Source: Streptomyces globisporus | GTDB lineage: Bacteria; Actinomycetota; Actinomycetes; Streptomycetales; Streptomycetaceae | Length of the DNA: 37,111 bases | NCBI RefSeq assembly: GCF_003501885.1 | Contig: NZ_QWFA01000032.1 | Span: 1 to 37,111, forward strand | Direction: 5' to 3' | In this document: in pieces, positions 9,086 to 15,877 of the stretch | Layout: each line of letters opens with the position of its first letter | Numbering within the stretch: position 1 is the first letter of the stretch | Program-made: the position numbers and the translations under genes | Notes under the pieces: model-generated | The model's database searches: none | Told to the model about the DNA's origin: nothing | The model's input: only the letters and a program-made list of their open reading frames with translations

Positions 9086-9104
9086 CGTTGCATCATGTGC
9101 AACG
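9086..9104. promoter_or_regulatory. Palindromic operator candidate in the sugar operon leader
   Basis: CGTTGCATCATGTGCAACG has 7-bp inverted arms (CGTTGCA/TGCAACG) around five bases. It lies 22 bases before the binding-protein start and downstream of the predicted transcription start. TTGCA-type arms resemble LacI-family operators, but no LacI gene is in the window. It could also form an RNA hairpin. Confidence 0.5.
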
Positions 9105-9131
9105 TGCGTTTCGTTCTGCACAACTGGCAGG

Positions 9132-9160
9132 AGAGTAGGCCTGCGTTCCGGTGACGACAA
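9132..9160 (-). promoter_or_regulatory. Promoter of the sugar-uptake operon
   Basis: On the minus strand TTGTCG (9155-9160) is followed after 17 bases by TACTCT (9132-9137). This fits the Streptomyces housekeeping consensus (TTGAC-like / TAnnnT). The start point would be near 9125, about 60 bases before the gene. Confidence 0.55.
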
Positions 9161-9175
9161 GTGGTCTCGACCACT
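9160..9175. promoter_or_regulatory. DasR-type dre operator
   Basis: AGTGGTCTCGACCACT has 7-bp perfect arms and the TGGTC-N2-GACCA core of DasR responsive elements. DasR is the GntR-family regulator of GlcNAc and chitin metabolism in Streptomyces. The site abuts and overlaps the -35 box of the operon promoter by one base, a position suited to repression. Binding is inferred. Confidence 0.75.
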
Positions 9176-9238
9176 CTGTGACCAGCGGAAGCAGCCCGTG
9201 CAACGCGACCGAACCGTCACCTTCCGTGAGCGGACATG

Positions 9239-9286
9239 CGAAAGGCCCCCGGGGCGCGCGGTGTCGCACGCCCCGGGGGCCTTTCG
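9239..9286 (-). terminator. Terminator of the yqgE-DUF3039 unit
   Basis: Perfect 18-bp stem: arms at 9239-9256 and 9269-9286, reading CGAAAGGCCCCCGGGGCG and its complement, with a 12-base loop. It lies 20 bases after the DUF3039 stop and insulates the next operon promoter. Confidence 0.85.
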
Positions 9287-9306
9287 GCAGGGGTGAGGGG
9301 CCGGAC

Positions 9307-9603
9307 CTACTTCTTGTCCTTGCCGCCGCCCTTGCCCTTGTCCTTGTCGCCGCCGGCGCCCATGGACTCGTAGATCTCCTTGCACATCGGACAGACCGGG
9401 TACTTCTTGGGGTCACGCCCCGGCACCCAGACCTTTCCGCACAGCGCGACCACGGGAGTGCCCTCCAGGGCGCTCGCCATGATCTTGTCCTTCTGGACGT
9501 AATGGGCGTAGCGCTCGTGGTCGCCGTCGCCCCTCGACACCTGCGGCGTCGGTTCGACGAGGGTCCCCGTACCTGCCCCGCGATCGGGCTCAAGAGTGCT
9601 CAT
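9307..9603 (-). CDS. DUF3039 family protein (small Cys-containing actinobacterial protein)
   Basis: Conserved actinobacterial protein of unknown function, 98 residues. Visible features are the family core HYVQKDKIMASALEGTPVVALCGKVWVPGRDP and a short CPMCKEIYE motif, which with the earlier Cys and nearby His residues could bind a metal. A lysine/glycine tail (GDKDKGKGGGKDKK) ends the protein. I chose ATG at 9603 (MSTLEPDRG); an in-frame TTG three codons upstream is possible. It follows yqgE by 30 bases and probably shares its transcript. Confidence 0.85.
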   Translation of the reverse strand: MSTLEPDRGAGTGTLVEPTPQVSRGDGDHERYAHYVQKDKIMASALEGTPVVALCGKVWVPGRDPKKYPVCPMCKEIYESMGAGGDKDKGKGGGKDKK

Positions 9604-9633
9604 AACCGCCAAGGGTACTTAAAGAGACGGGGA

Positions 9634-10194
9634 TCAGTTGAGTGAAGGGTCGTCCGGATACGTGGCGATCATCGCGAGCTCGCTGCGCTGGCGGCGGAGC
9701 ACCGCGCGCCAGAGCTGCTCGGGGCGCGGGGAGGAGACGTCGCCGGGCTCGGACTCGACCACGTACCACGCGCCCTCGGTCAGCTCGCCCTCCAACTGGC
9801 CGGGGCCCCAGCCCGCGTACCCGGCGAAGATCCGCAGCGAGCCGAGGGCGGGGCCGAGCAGCTCAGGCGGGGTCTCCAGATCGACCAGGCCGATCGCCCC
9901 GTGGACCCGCCGCCAGCCGAGCGGGCCCTCGTCTCCGGGGATCACCGCCACGCCGAGCGCGGAGTCGAGCGAAACCGGGCCGCCCTGGAAGACGACGTCC
10001 GGCTCGCCGGTCAGGGCGGCCCAGGACGCGAGGATGTCGCCGACCCCGACCGGGGTCGGGCGGTTGAGGACCACGCCGAGGGAGCCCTCCTCGTCGTGGT
10101 CGAGGAGCAGCACCACCGCGCGGTCGAAATTCGGGTCCGTGAGGGCGGGTGCGGCCACGAGCAGTCGCCCTGTGAGCGAGGACACCTCGGTCAT
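9634..10194 (-). CDS. YqgE/AlgH family protein (UPF0301)
   Basis: Conserved bacterial family of uncertain biochemical role, 186 residues, close to the usual length. Recognised from TGRLLVAAPALTDPNFDRAVVLLLDHDEEGSLGVVLNRPT at the N-terminus and the central FQGGPV and FAGYAGWGPGQLEGEL motifs. ATG start at 10194 with a weak ribosome site. It is divergent from murA across a 287-base gap and is followed by the DUF3039 gene. Confidence 0.9.
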   Translation of the reverse strand: MTEVSSLTGRLLVAAPALTDPNFDRAVVLLLDHDEEGSLGVVLNRPTPVGVGDILASWAALTGEPDVVFQGGPVSLDSALGVAVIPGDEGPLGWRRVHGAIGLVDLETPPELLGPALGSLRIFAGYAGWGPGQLEGELTEGAWYVVESEPGDVSSPRPEQLWRAVLRRQRSELAMIATYPDDPSLN

Positions 10195-10338
10195 GGCACG
10201 AATGATCCCGCATCTTCGCCCCTTCCGGGGGGCGAGTCCCCGTGATGCCGCCCTCAGGAGAGCGAGCGCAGCTCAGGGCGCACGGAGGCACGGGGAGCGC
10301 ACCGTCCGGCGGGGACGCCGTGGGCCATCCGGACGGTA

Positions 10339-10368
10339 ACCCTCCGCAAGATCGGATGCGCGGAGGGT
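10339..10368. repeat. Inverted repeat in the murA upstream region
   Basis: ACCCTCCGC (10339-10347) and GCGGAGGGT (10360-10368) form a 9-bp stem with a 12-base loop, about 115 bases before murA. Role unknown. Confidence 0.45.
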
Positions 10369-10395
10369 GTTGTGGCGGATTCATGACGTTCGTAC

Positions 10396-10423
10396 ACCCC
10401 CCTTCGCCTTACGGAAGGGGGGT
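10396..10423. repeat. Strong hairpin in the murA leader
   Basis: ACCCCCCTTC (10396-10405) and GAAGGGGGGT (10414-10423) form a perfect 10-bp stem with an 8-base loop, 58 bases before the murA start. An AGGAGG follows it at 10424-10429 without a nearby start codon. It may be a leader hairpin or attenuator of murA. Confidence 0.5.
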
Positions 10424-10481
10424 AGGAGGCCATTACCCTTTTCGTTGGCCCCCTGCCCGACCACTCCGGAACGCGAGATAC

Positions 10482-11822
10482 ATGACCGGCACAGACGATG
10501 TCCTGCTTGTCCACGGCGGCACCCCGCTGGAGGGCGAGATCCGCGTCCGAGGCGCCAAGAACCTGGTGCCGAAGGCCATGGTCGCCGCGCTGCTCGGCAG
10601 CGGGCCCAGCCGCCTCCGCAACGTTCCCGACATCCGTGACGTACGGGTGGTCCGGGGACTCCTCCAGCTGCACGGCGTCACCGTCCGCCCCGGCGACGAG
10701 CCGGGCGAACTGATCCTCGACCCCTCGCACGTCGAGTCGGCGAACGTCGCCGACATCGATGCCCACGCGGGTTCGTCGCGCATCCCGATCCTGTTCTGCG
10801 GCCCCCTGCTGCACCGCCTCGGCCACGCCTTCATCCCGGGCCTGGGCGGCTGTGACATCGGCGGCCGGCCGATCGACTTCCACTTCGAGGTGCTGCGCCA
10901 GTTCGGCGCGACCATCGAGAAGCGGGCCGACGGCCAGTACCTGGAGGCCCCGCAGCGGCTGCGCGGCACCAAGATCCGGCTGCCGTACCCCTCGGTGGGC
11001 TCCACCGAGCAGGTGCTGCTCACCGCTGTCCTCGCCGAGGGCGTCACGGAGCTGTCCAACGCGGCCGTCGAGCCGGAGATCGAGGACCTCATCTGCGTAC
11101 TGCAGAAGATGGGCGCGATCATCTCCATGGACACCGACCGGACCATCCGGATCACCGGTGTCGACAAGCTCGACGGATACACCCACCGGGCGATCCCGGA
11201 CCGCCTGGAGGCGGCCTCCTGGGCGTCGGCAGCGCTGGCGACCGAGGGCAACATCTATGTGCGCGGCGCCCAGCAGCGCTCGATGATGACCTTCCTGAAC
11301 ACCTACCGCAAGGTCGGCGGCGCCTTCGAGATCGACGACGAGGGCATCCGCTTCTGGCACCCGGGCGGCGCGCTCAACGCCATCGCGCTGGAGACGGACG
11401 TGCACCCCGGCTTCCAGACCGACTGGCAGCAGCCGCTGGTCGTGGCGCTGACGCAGGCCGCGGGCCTGTCGATCGTCCACGAGACGGTGTACGAGTCGCG
11501 GCTCGGCTTCACCTCCGCGCTCAACCAGATGGGCGCGCACATCCAGCTCTACCGCGAGTGCCTGGGCGGTTCGGACTGCCGCTTCGGCCAGCGCAACTTC
11601 CTGCACTCGGCGGTCGTCTCCGGACCGACGAAGCTGCAGGGCGCGGACCTGGTCATCCCGGACCTCCGGGGCGGCTTCTCGTACCTGATCGCGGCGCTGG
11701 CGGCGCAGGGCACCTCCCGGGTGCACGGCATCGACCTGATCAACCGCGGTTACGAGAACTTCATGGAGAAGCTGGAGAAGCTCGGCGCGAAGGTGGAGCT
11801 GCCGGGCGGTTCCCTGGTCTGA
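10482..11822 (+). CDS. murA: UDP-N-acetylglucosamine 1-carboxyvinyltransferase
   Basis: First committed step of peptidoglycan precursor synthesis: transfers enolpyruvate from PEP to UDP-GlcNAc in the cytoplasm. Length 446 residues, normal for MurA. Motifs include RGAKNLVPKAMVAALL at the N-terminus and the catalytic loop GLGGCDIGGRPIDFH with Cys124 at the position of E. coli Cys115. The fosfomycin target cysteine is therefore present, unlike the Asp form of mycobacteria. ATG at 10482 is chosen because MTGTDDVLLVHGGTPLEGEIRV is the conserved N-terminus; upstream in-frame codons run into non-conserved sequence. It has its own terminator at 11862-11894. Confidence 0.97.
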   Translation: MTGTDDVLLVHGGTPLEGEIRVRGAKNLVPKAMVAALLGSGPSRLRNVPDIRDVRVVRGLLQLHGVTVRPGDEPGELILDPSHVESANVADIDAHAGSSRIPILFCGPLLHRLGHAFIPGLGGCDIGGRPIDFHFEVLRQFGATIEKRADGQYLEAPQRLRGTKIRLPYPSVGSTEQVLLTAVLAEGVTELSNAAVEPEIEDLICVLQKMGAIISMDTDRTIRITGVDKLDGYTHRAIPDRLEAASWASAALATEGNIYVRGAQQRSMMTFLNTYRKVGGAFEIDDEGIRFWHPGGALNAIALETDVHPGFQTDWQQPLVVALTQAAGLSIVHETVYESRLGFTSALNQMGAHIQLYRECLGGSDCRFGQRNFLHSAVVSGPTKLQGADLVIPDLRGGFSYLIAALAAQGTSRVHGIDLINRGYENFMEKLEKLGAKVELPGGSLV

Positions 11823-11861
11823 CCCCGCTCAGTGCTGCCGCACACAGCACTGCGCACCCGG

Positions 11862-11894
11862 CGCCCCGGCCCCCTCGGCGAGGGGACCGGGGCG
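11862..11894 (+). terminator. murA terminator
   Basis: A long GC hairpin (GCCCCGG-C-CCCCTC, loop GGC, GAGGGG-A-CCGGGGC) with one internal mismatch, followed by TCGGCTTTT. It begins about 40 bases after the murA stop. Confidence 0.8.
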
Positions 11895-11908
11895 TCGGCT
11901 TTTCCGCC

Positions 11909-12730
11909 TCACTGAGAGCCGGGGCGCCGCGTGGCCCGCGCGAACCGGCCCGGGGTGGTGCCCGCGATCCGCTTGAAGTGCCGGGTGAGGTGGGACTGGT
12001 CGTGGAAGCCGACCGCGACGGCCGCCTCCCCCGGCGGCACGCCCTCCAGCAGCAGGCGGCGGGCGCGGTCGACCCGGCGGGCCGTCACGTACTGGTGGGG
12101 CGGCATCGCGTAGGCCGCGCTGAAGGCCCGTACGAGATGGGTCGGGTGCGCGTGGACCAGCCCGGCGGCCTCGGCGAGCGTGACGCCCTCCCGCAGCCGC
12201 TCGTCCAGCAGCTCGCGCAGGTCCCGGGCGACGCCGGGGCCGGGCAAGGGGCGCTCCGTGGCCTCCACGGGCCGCAGATGGCCGCGCAGCCGCTCCCCGA
12301 CGAACGCCAGGCGGCTCTCCGCCTCCAGCGCGTCACCCGGGTCCGCGAGGGCGGCGTGCAGCCGGGCGACGCGGGCGCGCAGCAGGGGGTCGGCCAGATC
12401 GGGGGTGTCCACGGCGGGGCCGATGAGGCTCGCGTCGAGCTGACTCATGTCCAGATAGAGCACCCGCTTACGGAAACCGTCCGGGGTGGCGGGCGAACCG
12501 TTGTGCGGGACCTGCGGCGGCAGCAGGCTGACGGTGCCGTCCGGGGTGCCGTGCTGGTGGCGGTCCAGGTCGTAGCGGACGGCCCCGTCGTCGACGATCA
12601 GGAGCGTCCAGGCGTCGTGGACGTGCATGGGGTAGGCGTGCTCGGTGAAGCGGGCATGGAAGACCTCCACGACCCCGGCGACGGACGGTCGCCAGGCCGA
12701 GATCTCCTGCGGGCGGCTCACGCGGGTCAC
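11909..12730 (-). CDS. AraC-family transcriptional regulator
   Basis: Predicted DNA-binding regulator, 273 residues. The N-terminal half is a cupin-like AraC ligand domain (HAYPMHVHDAWTLLIVDDG). The C-terminal half has the two AraC helix-turn-helix units (TLAEAAGLVHAHPTHLVRAFSAAYAMPPHQYV and GEAAVAVGFHDQSHLTRHFKRIAGTTPGRF). I chose GTG at 12730; another in-frame GTG at 12721 is possible, and neither has a strong ribosome site. Longer versions would run into the divergent gene. It lies back to back with a DUF2000 gene, 49 bases apart, so that gene is its most likely target. Confidence 0.88.
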   Translation of the reverse strand: MTRVSRPQEISAWRPSVAGVVEVFHARFTEHAYPMHVHDAWTLLIVDDGAVRYDLDRHQHGTPDGTVSLLPPQVPHNGSPATPDGFRKRVLYLDMSQLDASLIGPAVDTPDLADPLLRARVARLHAALADPGDALEAESRLAFVGERLRGHLRPVEATERPLPGPGVARDLRELLDERLREGVTLAEAAGLVHAHPTHLVRAFSAAYAMPPHQYVTARRVDRARRLLLEGVPPGEAAVAVGFHDQSHLTRHFKRIAGTTPGRFARATRRPGSQ

Positions 12731-12779
12731 GCCAAGAACGTACAAGACGCTCCGGCGGGGCGGCGGCCAGTCTCGAACC

Positions 12780-13235
12780 ATGGGAAACACGCACGAGAAC
12801 ACGAGCGGCGACGAGACCACGCCGGTCCGTTTCGACACGAAGATCGCGGTGCTGCTCCGCGACGACCTGGAGACCTGGCAGCGGCTGAACGTGACCGCCT
12901 TCCTGGTGAGCGGCCTGGGGACGGCGGCGCCGGAGGTGATCGGCGAGCCCTACGAGGACGCCGAGGCGACCGCGTACCTGCCGATGCTGCGGCAGCCGGT
13001 GCTGGTCTTCGAGGGGGCGAAGGAGACGCTGACCGCCGCGCACACGAAGGCGCTCTCCCGGTCCCTGAAGGTGGCCGTGTTCACCTCGGACCTGTTCGGC
13101 ACGGGCAACGACCGGGACAACCGCGCGGCGGTGCGGGCCGTGGGGCGGGACTCGCTGGATCTGGTGGGTCTGGCCGTGTACGGGCCGCGGAACGCCGTGG
13201 ACAAGGTCCTGAAGGGCGCACGGATGCATCCGTGA
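12780..13235 (+). CDS. DUF2000 domain protein
   Basis: Small cytoplasmic protein of unknown function, 151 residues. Family features are FDTKIAVLLRDDLETWQRLNVTAFLVSGL near the start and the central YLPMLRQPVLVFEG. The ATG at 12780 has no clear ribosome site and may be read from a nearly leaderless transcript. It is divergent from the AraC-type regulator, which suggests regulation by it. Ends 62 bases before a hairpin shared with hup. Confidence 0.85.
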   Translation: MGNTHENTSGDETTPVRFDTKIAVLLRDDLETWQRLNVTAFLVSGLGTAAPEVIGEPYEDAEATAYLPMLRQPVLVFEGAKETLTAAHTKALSRSLKVAVFTSDLFGTGNDRDNRAAVRAVGRDSLDLVGLAVYGPRNAVDKVLKGARMHP

Positions 13236-13297
13236 GCCCCTGGGGCCCCTGCCGGTCGGCGGGGGCTGTACGGGGCGCATGTGCCCCCGGCATGCGT

Positions 13298-13333
13298 AAG
13301 GGCGGCCCCTCCTGGTCGGGAGGGGCCGCCCTT
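13298..13333. terminator. Bidirectional terminator between the DUF2000 gene and hup
   Basis: Perfect 15-bp stem, AAGGGCGGCCCCTCC (13298-13312) and its complement (13319-13333), with a 6-base loop. It sits 13 bases beyond the hup stop codon and between convergent genes. Confidence 0.85.
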
Positions 13334-13346
13334 GTCGCGCCGTGGG

Positions 13347-13628
13347 TTACTTGCCCTTGGCGGCTTCCTTGAGCTTCGAGCCCGCGGAGACCTTCACGCT
13401 GTAGCCGGCGGGGATGTTGATCGGGTCGCCGGTCTGCGGGTTGCGGGCGGTGCGAGCGGCACGGTGGGTGCGCTCGAAGGTCAGGAAACCGGGGATGGTG
13501 ACCTTCTCGTCGCCCTTGGCGACGATCTCACCGACGGTCTCGGCGAGCGCGGCCAGCACGGCGTCGGCGTCCTTGCGAGTCACCTCGGCGCGGTCGGCCA
13601 GGGCGGCCACCAGCTCACTGCGGTTCAT
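13347..13628 (-). CDS. hup: HU-family nucleoid-associated protein
   Basis: Small DNA-bending protein that compacts the chromosome, 93 residues. This is the short HupA-like form without the lysine-rich tail of the sporulation HupS. It shows the HU fold sequence MNRSELVAALADRAEV...VTIPGFLTFERTHRAARTARNPQTGDPINIPAGYSVKVSAGSKLKEA, including the RNPQTG arm that inserts Pro into the minor groove. ATG at 13628 follows GGGAG. It is monocistronic, with a strong terminator downstream and an 18-bp palindrome about 85 bases upstream that may be regulatory. Confidence 0.97.
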   Translation of the reverse strand: MNRSELVAALADRAEVTRKDADAVLAALAETVGEIVAKGDEKVTIPGFLTFERTHRAARTARNPQTGDPINIPAGYSVKVSAGSKLKEAAKGK

Positions 13629-13711
13629 GTTGTTACTCCCGTGTTCTTCTTGCCTGTGAGGCGTGAGATCGAAGCCGATGCTGCCAGGGCCCTCTGACAG
13701 TCCCCGGACCC

Positions 13712-13729
13712 GGGTCTGATGTCAGACCC
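13712..13729. promoter_or_regulatory. Palindrome upstream of hup
   Basis: GGGTCTGATGTCAGACCC has perfect 8-bp arms around two bases and is centred about 92 bases before the hup start codon. The geometry suits a dimeric regulator (GntR-like sites look similar). No regulator is assigned. Confidence 0.5.
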
Positions 13730-13958
13730 TCTCGCCCGATTACGCATCCTGCCCCCACCAGCGGCGGGAAAGCCAATCCGGAACCCTTCGGAGTCGATGA
13801 AAAGCGCCACGGTTTGCTCGTGGTGACGCTCCGTCGACTTGGCCGAGCGGTCCGCAGCGGATGCCGGGCCCCGCAGGGCCCACTGCCCGCCCACCCTAAA
13901 GGGGCGTTTGGGGCGCCGCGACCCGCGACGCGCCGTACGGCACGGGCGGGTGCGGCCC

Positions 13959-13979
13959 GGGGTACTTCGCGCGTACCCC
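13959..13979 (-). terminator. Malic enzyme terminator
   Basis: GGGGTAC (13959-13965) and GTACCCC (13973-13979) form a 7-bp stem with a 7-base loop, 25 bases after the stop codon on the minus strand. Confidence 0.55.
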
Positions 13980-14004
13980 TCGAAAGGACCCCGAAACGGC
14001 TGGG

Positions 14005-15441
14005 TCAGACGGTCGCGGCGGGGTCGACCGCGGTGACGCCGGCGGCCTTCGCGGCGGCCCGGACGGCTCCGGCGACGGCGCCCGCGACCTTGTCGTTGAA
14101 GACCGAGGGGATGATGTAGTTCGCGTTGACCTCGTCCTCGGCGACCACGTCGGCCAGGGCGCCGGCGGCGGCGAGCATCATCTCCGTGTTGACGGTGCGG
14201 GACTGAGCGTCCAGCAGACCTCGGAAGACACCCGGGAAGACCAGCACGTTGTTGATCTGGTTGGGGAAGTCCGAGCGTCCGGTGGCGACGACCGCGGCCG
14301 TCTGACGGGCGATCGCGGGGTCGACCTCGGGGTCCGGGTTCGCGAGCGCGAACACGATCGCGCCGTCCGCCATCGCGGCTACGTCGTCGCCGTTCAGCAC
14401 GTTCGGGGCGGAGACGCCGATGAAGACGTCGGCGCCGACGACGGCCTCCTTGAGGGTGCCGGTGACGCCCTCGGGGTTGGTGTTGTCGGCGATCCAGCGC
14501 AGCGGCGAGTCGGGGTCGGCGGCGACCAGGTCCTCGCGTCCGGCGTGCACCACTCCGTGGATGTCGGCGACCACCGCGTGCTTGACGCCCGCGGCGATGA
14601 GCAGCTTCAGAATGGCCGTACCGGCCGCTCCCGCACCGGACATGACGACCCGTACGTCGCCGATGCTCTTGCCCACCACGCGCAGGGCGTTGGTGAGGGC
14701 GGCGAGCACGACGATCGCGGTGCCGTGCTGGTCGTCGTGGAAGACGGGGATGTCGAGGGCCTCGCGCAGCCGGGCCTCGATCTCGAAGCAGCGGGGCGCG
14801 GAGATGTCCTCCAGGTTGATGCCCGCGAAGCCGGGGGCGATGGCCTTCACGATCTCGACGATGGCGTCGGTGTCCTGGGTGTCCAGGCAGATCGGCCAGG
14901 CGTCGATGCCGGCGAAGCGCTTGAAGAGGGCCGCCTTGCCCTCCATGACGGGCAGCGCGGCCTTCGGGCCGATGTTGCCGAGGCCGAGCACCGCGGAGCC
15001 GTCCGTCACAACTGCGACGGAGTTGCGCTTGATGGTGAGGCGACGCGCGTCCTCGGGGTTCTCGGCGATGGCCATGCAGACCCGGGCGACGCCGGGGGTG
15101 TAGATCATCGAGAGGTCGTCACGGTTGCGGATGGGGTGCTTGGACGCCATCTCGATCTTGCCGCCGAGGTGCATGAGGAACGTACGGTCGGAGACCTTGC
15201 CCAGCACGACGCCCTCGATGTCGCGCAGACCTTCGACGATCTCGTCCGCGTGCGAGGTGGAGGTGGCGGCGATGGTGACGTCGATCCGCAGCTTCTCGTG
15301 GCCGGACGCGGTCACGTCGAGGCCGGTGACCGAGCCCCCGGAGGACTCGACGGCCGTGGTGAGCTGGGAGACCGCGGTGCCGCTCGCGGGCACCTCCAGC
15401 CGGACCGTCATCGAGTACGAGACGCTGGGCGCCGTTGCCAT
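14005..15441 (-). CDS. Malic enzyme with N-terminal ACT domain (NAD(P)-dependent malate dehydrogenase, decarboxylating)
   Basis: Converts malate to pyruvate and CO2 while reducing NAD(P), linking the TCA cycle to pyruvate and acetyl-CoA supply. Length 478 residues. Residues about 8-90 form an ACT-type regulatory domain (YSMTVRLEVPASGTAVSQL). The catalytic part has MIYTPGVARVC, VVTDGSAVLGLGNIGPKAALPVMEGKA, FHDDQHGTAIV and the nucleotide-binding SGAGAAGTAI. From memory, the S. coelicolor counterpart (SCO2951) is the NAD-preferring enzyme; cofactor preference is not provable here. ATG at 15441 follows AAGGA at good spacing. The leader upstream is long and structured (hairpin at 15476-15505, RNA candidate at 15646-15785), so expression may be controlled there. 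Confidence 0.93.
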   Translation of the reverse strand: MATAPSVSYSMTVRLEVPASGTAVSQLTTAVESSGGSVTGLDVTASGHEKLRIDVTIAATSTSHADEIVEGLRDIEGVVLGKVSDRTFLMHLGGKIEMASKHPIRNRDDLSMIYTPGVARVCMAIAENPEDARRLTIKRNSVAVVTDGSAVLGLGNIGPKAALPVMEGKAALFKRFAGIDAWPICLDTQDTDAIVEIVKAIAPGFAGINLEDISAPRCFEIEARLREALDIPVFHDDQHGTAIVVLAALTNALRVVGKSIGDVRVVMSGAGAAGTAILKLLIAAGVKHAVVADIHGVVHAGREDLVAADPDSPLRWIADNTNPEGVTGTLKEAVVGADVFIGVSAPNVLNGDDVAAMADGAIVFALANPDPEVDPAIARQTAAVVATGRSDFPNQINNVLVFPGVFRGLLDAQSRTVNTEMMLAAAGALADVVAEDEVNANYIIPSVFNDKVAGAVAGAVRAAAKAAGVTAVDPAATV

Positions 15442-15475
15442 GGCCGAGTCCTTCGCTTTCCTTAGCTTCATTGCC

Positions 15476-15505
15476 GCACATCCGGAGGGTGGGTTCCGGA
15501 TGTGC
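15476..15505 (-). promoter_or_regulatory. Hairpin in the malic enzyme leader
   Basis: Perfect 11-bp stem, GCACATCCGGA (15476-15486) and TCCGGATGTGC (15495-15505), with an 8-base loop. It ends 34 bases before the start codon, just outside the ribosome site, so it may tune translation. Confidence 0.5.
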
Positions 15506-15557
15506 TTCCCGATCGTCGCACCTACCGACTGGTAGCCGGTAATGACTGCCGCCTTTC

Positions 15558-15571
15558 GGAAAGTAGTTTCC
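15558..15571. promoter_or_regulatory. Operator-like palindrome at the probable malic enzyme promoter
   Basis: GGAAAGTAGTTTCC: 5-bp arms with a 4-base spacer. On the minus strand it directly follows TATGGT (15573-15578), a possible -10 box, so it would sit at the transcription start. No good -35 box is visible. Confidence 0.35.
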
Positions 15572-15645
15572 ACCATACGAGAGATCACCCGTTCGGCGGA
15601 ACCCCCAACGGGCCGGAAAGCGGCCGGCGGGACCCCGAAACGCGA

Positions 15646-15785
15646 ACAGACCCGCGCCACCGGGAGGTGACGCGGGTCTGTCTTCTACGTCTGGATGGCA
15701 CCGACCCGCCATGCTCGCCTCGCGGCAAGTGGTCGCTCGAAGCGACGAAGGTTGGGCCCGGGGGCTTGGATCGAGCCGGTGCCAG
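15646..15785 (-). ncRNA. Candidate structured leader RNA or small RNA
   Basis: On the minus strand an 8-bp closing stem, TGGCACCG with CGGTGCCA (15777-15784 and 15696-15703), encloses about 73 bases. Inside it is a 6-bp hairpin GTCGCT-TCG-AGCGAC (15732-15746) and a possible GCCC/GGGC stem (15756-15765). The closed element is followed within 15 bases by a terminator-like hairpin: an 11-bp stem ACAGACCCGCG/CGCGGGTCTGT (15646-15656 and 15671-15681) extended by CCAC/GTGG pairing. The sequence GCGGGTC occurs both beside the closing stem (15703-15709) and in the terminator 3' arm, so the upstream copy could pair with the terminator 5' arm (15672-15678) and prevent termination. That is the logic of an attenuator or riboswitch, but a free small RNA is equally possible. 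I match it to no known family. Confidence 0.5.
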
Positions 15786-15877
15786 TACCACGGTAACAAA
15801 GACCCCGGAAAAGTGATTCCCGTGCGCCGGGTTGACTCGCGGAACCCTGCGGAACCAGGCTCCCGGCGCTACGGGCG

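Larger units (their letters stand above)
13629..14004. other. Intergenic region between the malic enzyme and hup
   Basis: This 376-base gap holds the hup 5' region with an 18-bp palindrome (13712-13729), a GGGCCC-CGCA-GGGCCC hairpin (13866-13881) and the malic enzyme terminator (13959-13979). I see no convincing gene. A tRNA-like string near 13844 lacks the rest of a tRNA. Confidence 0.5.
15442..15877. other. Long leader/intergenic region between the HelD-like gene and the malic enzyme
   Basis: This 436-base gap has no convincing open reading frame. It contains an 11-bp hairpin near the malic enzyme start, a GGAAA-N4-TTTCC palindrome beside a TATGGT hexamer (15573-15578, minus strand), a strong terminator hairpin and a closed structured element. 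These are listed separately. Confidence 0.6.

Noticed and set aside
10254..11726. Long open reading frame antisense to murA
   Set aside because: High third-position GC removes stop codons on the opposite strand of real genes. The translation is Arg/Gly/Asp-rich without motifs, while murA on the plus strand is certain.
13840..13885. tRNA-like string (CTTGGCCGAGCGGTC)
   Set aside because: It resembles a tRNA D arm, but no anticodon arm or GGTTCRA T arm follows in range and no acceptor stem closes.
15690..15790. T-box or known riboswitch because of TGGCACCG and GCCAGTACC
   Set aside because: The T-box core TGGNACCGCG is not complete, the orientation does not lead to an aminoacyl-tRNA synthetase gene, and B12, SAM, TPP and c-di-AMP consensus elements do not fit.
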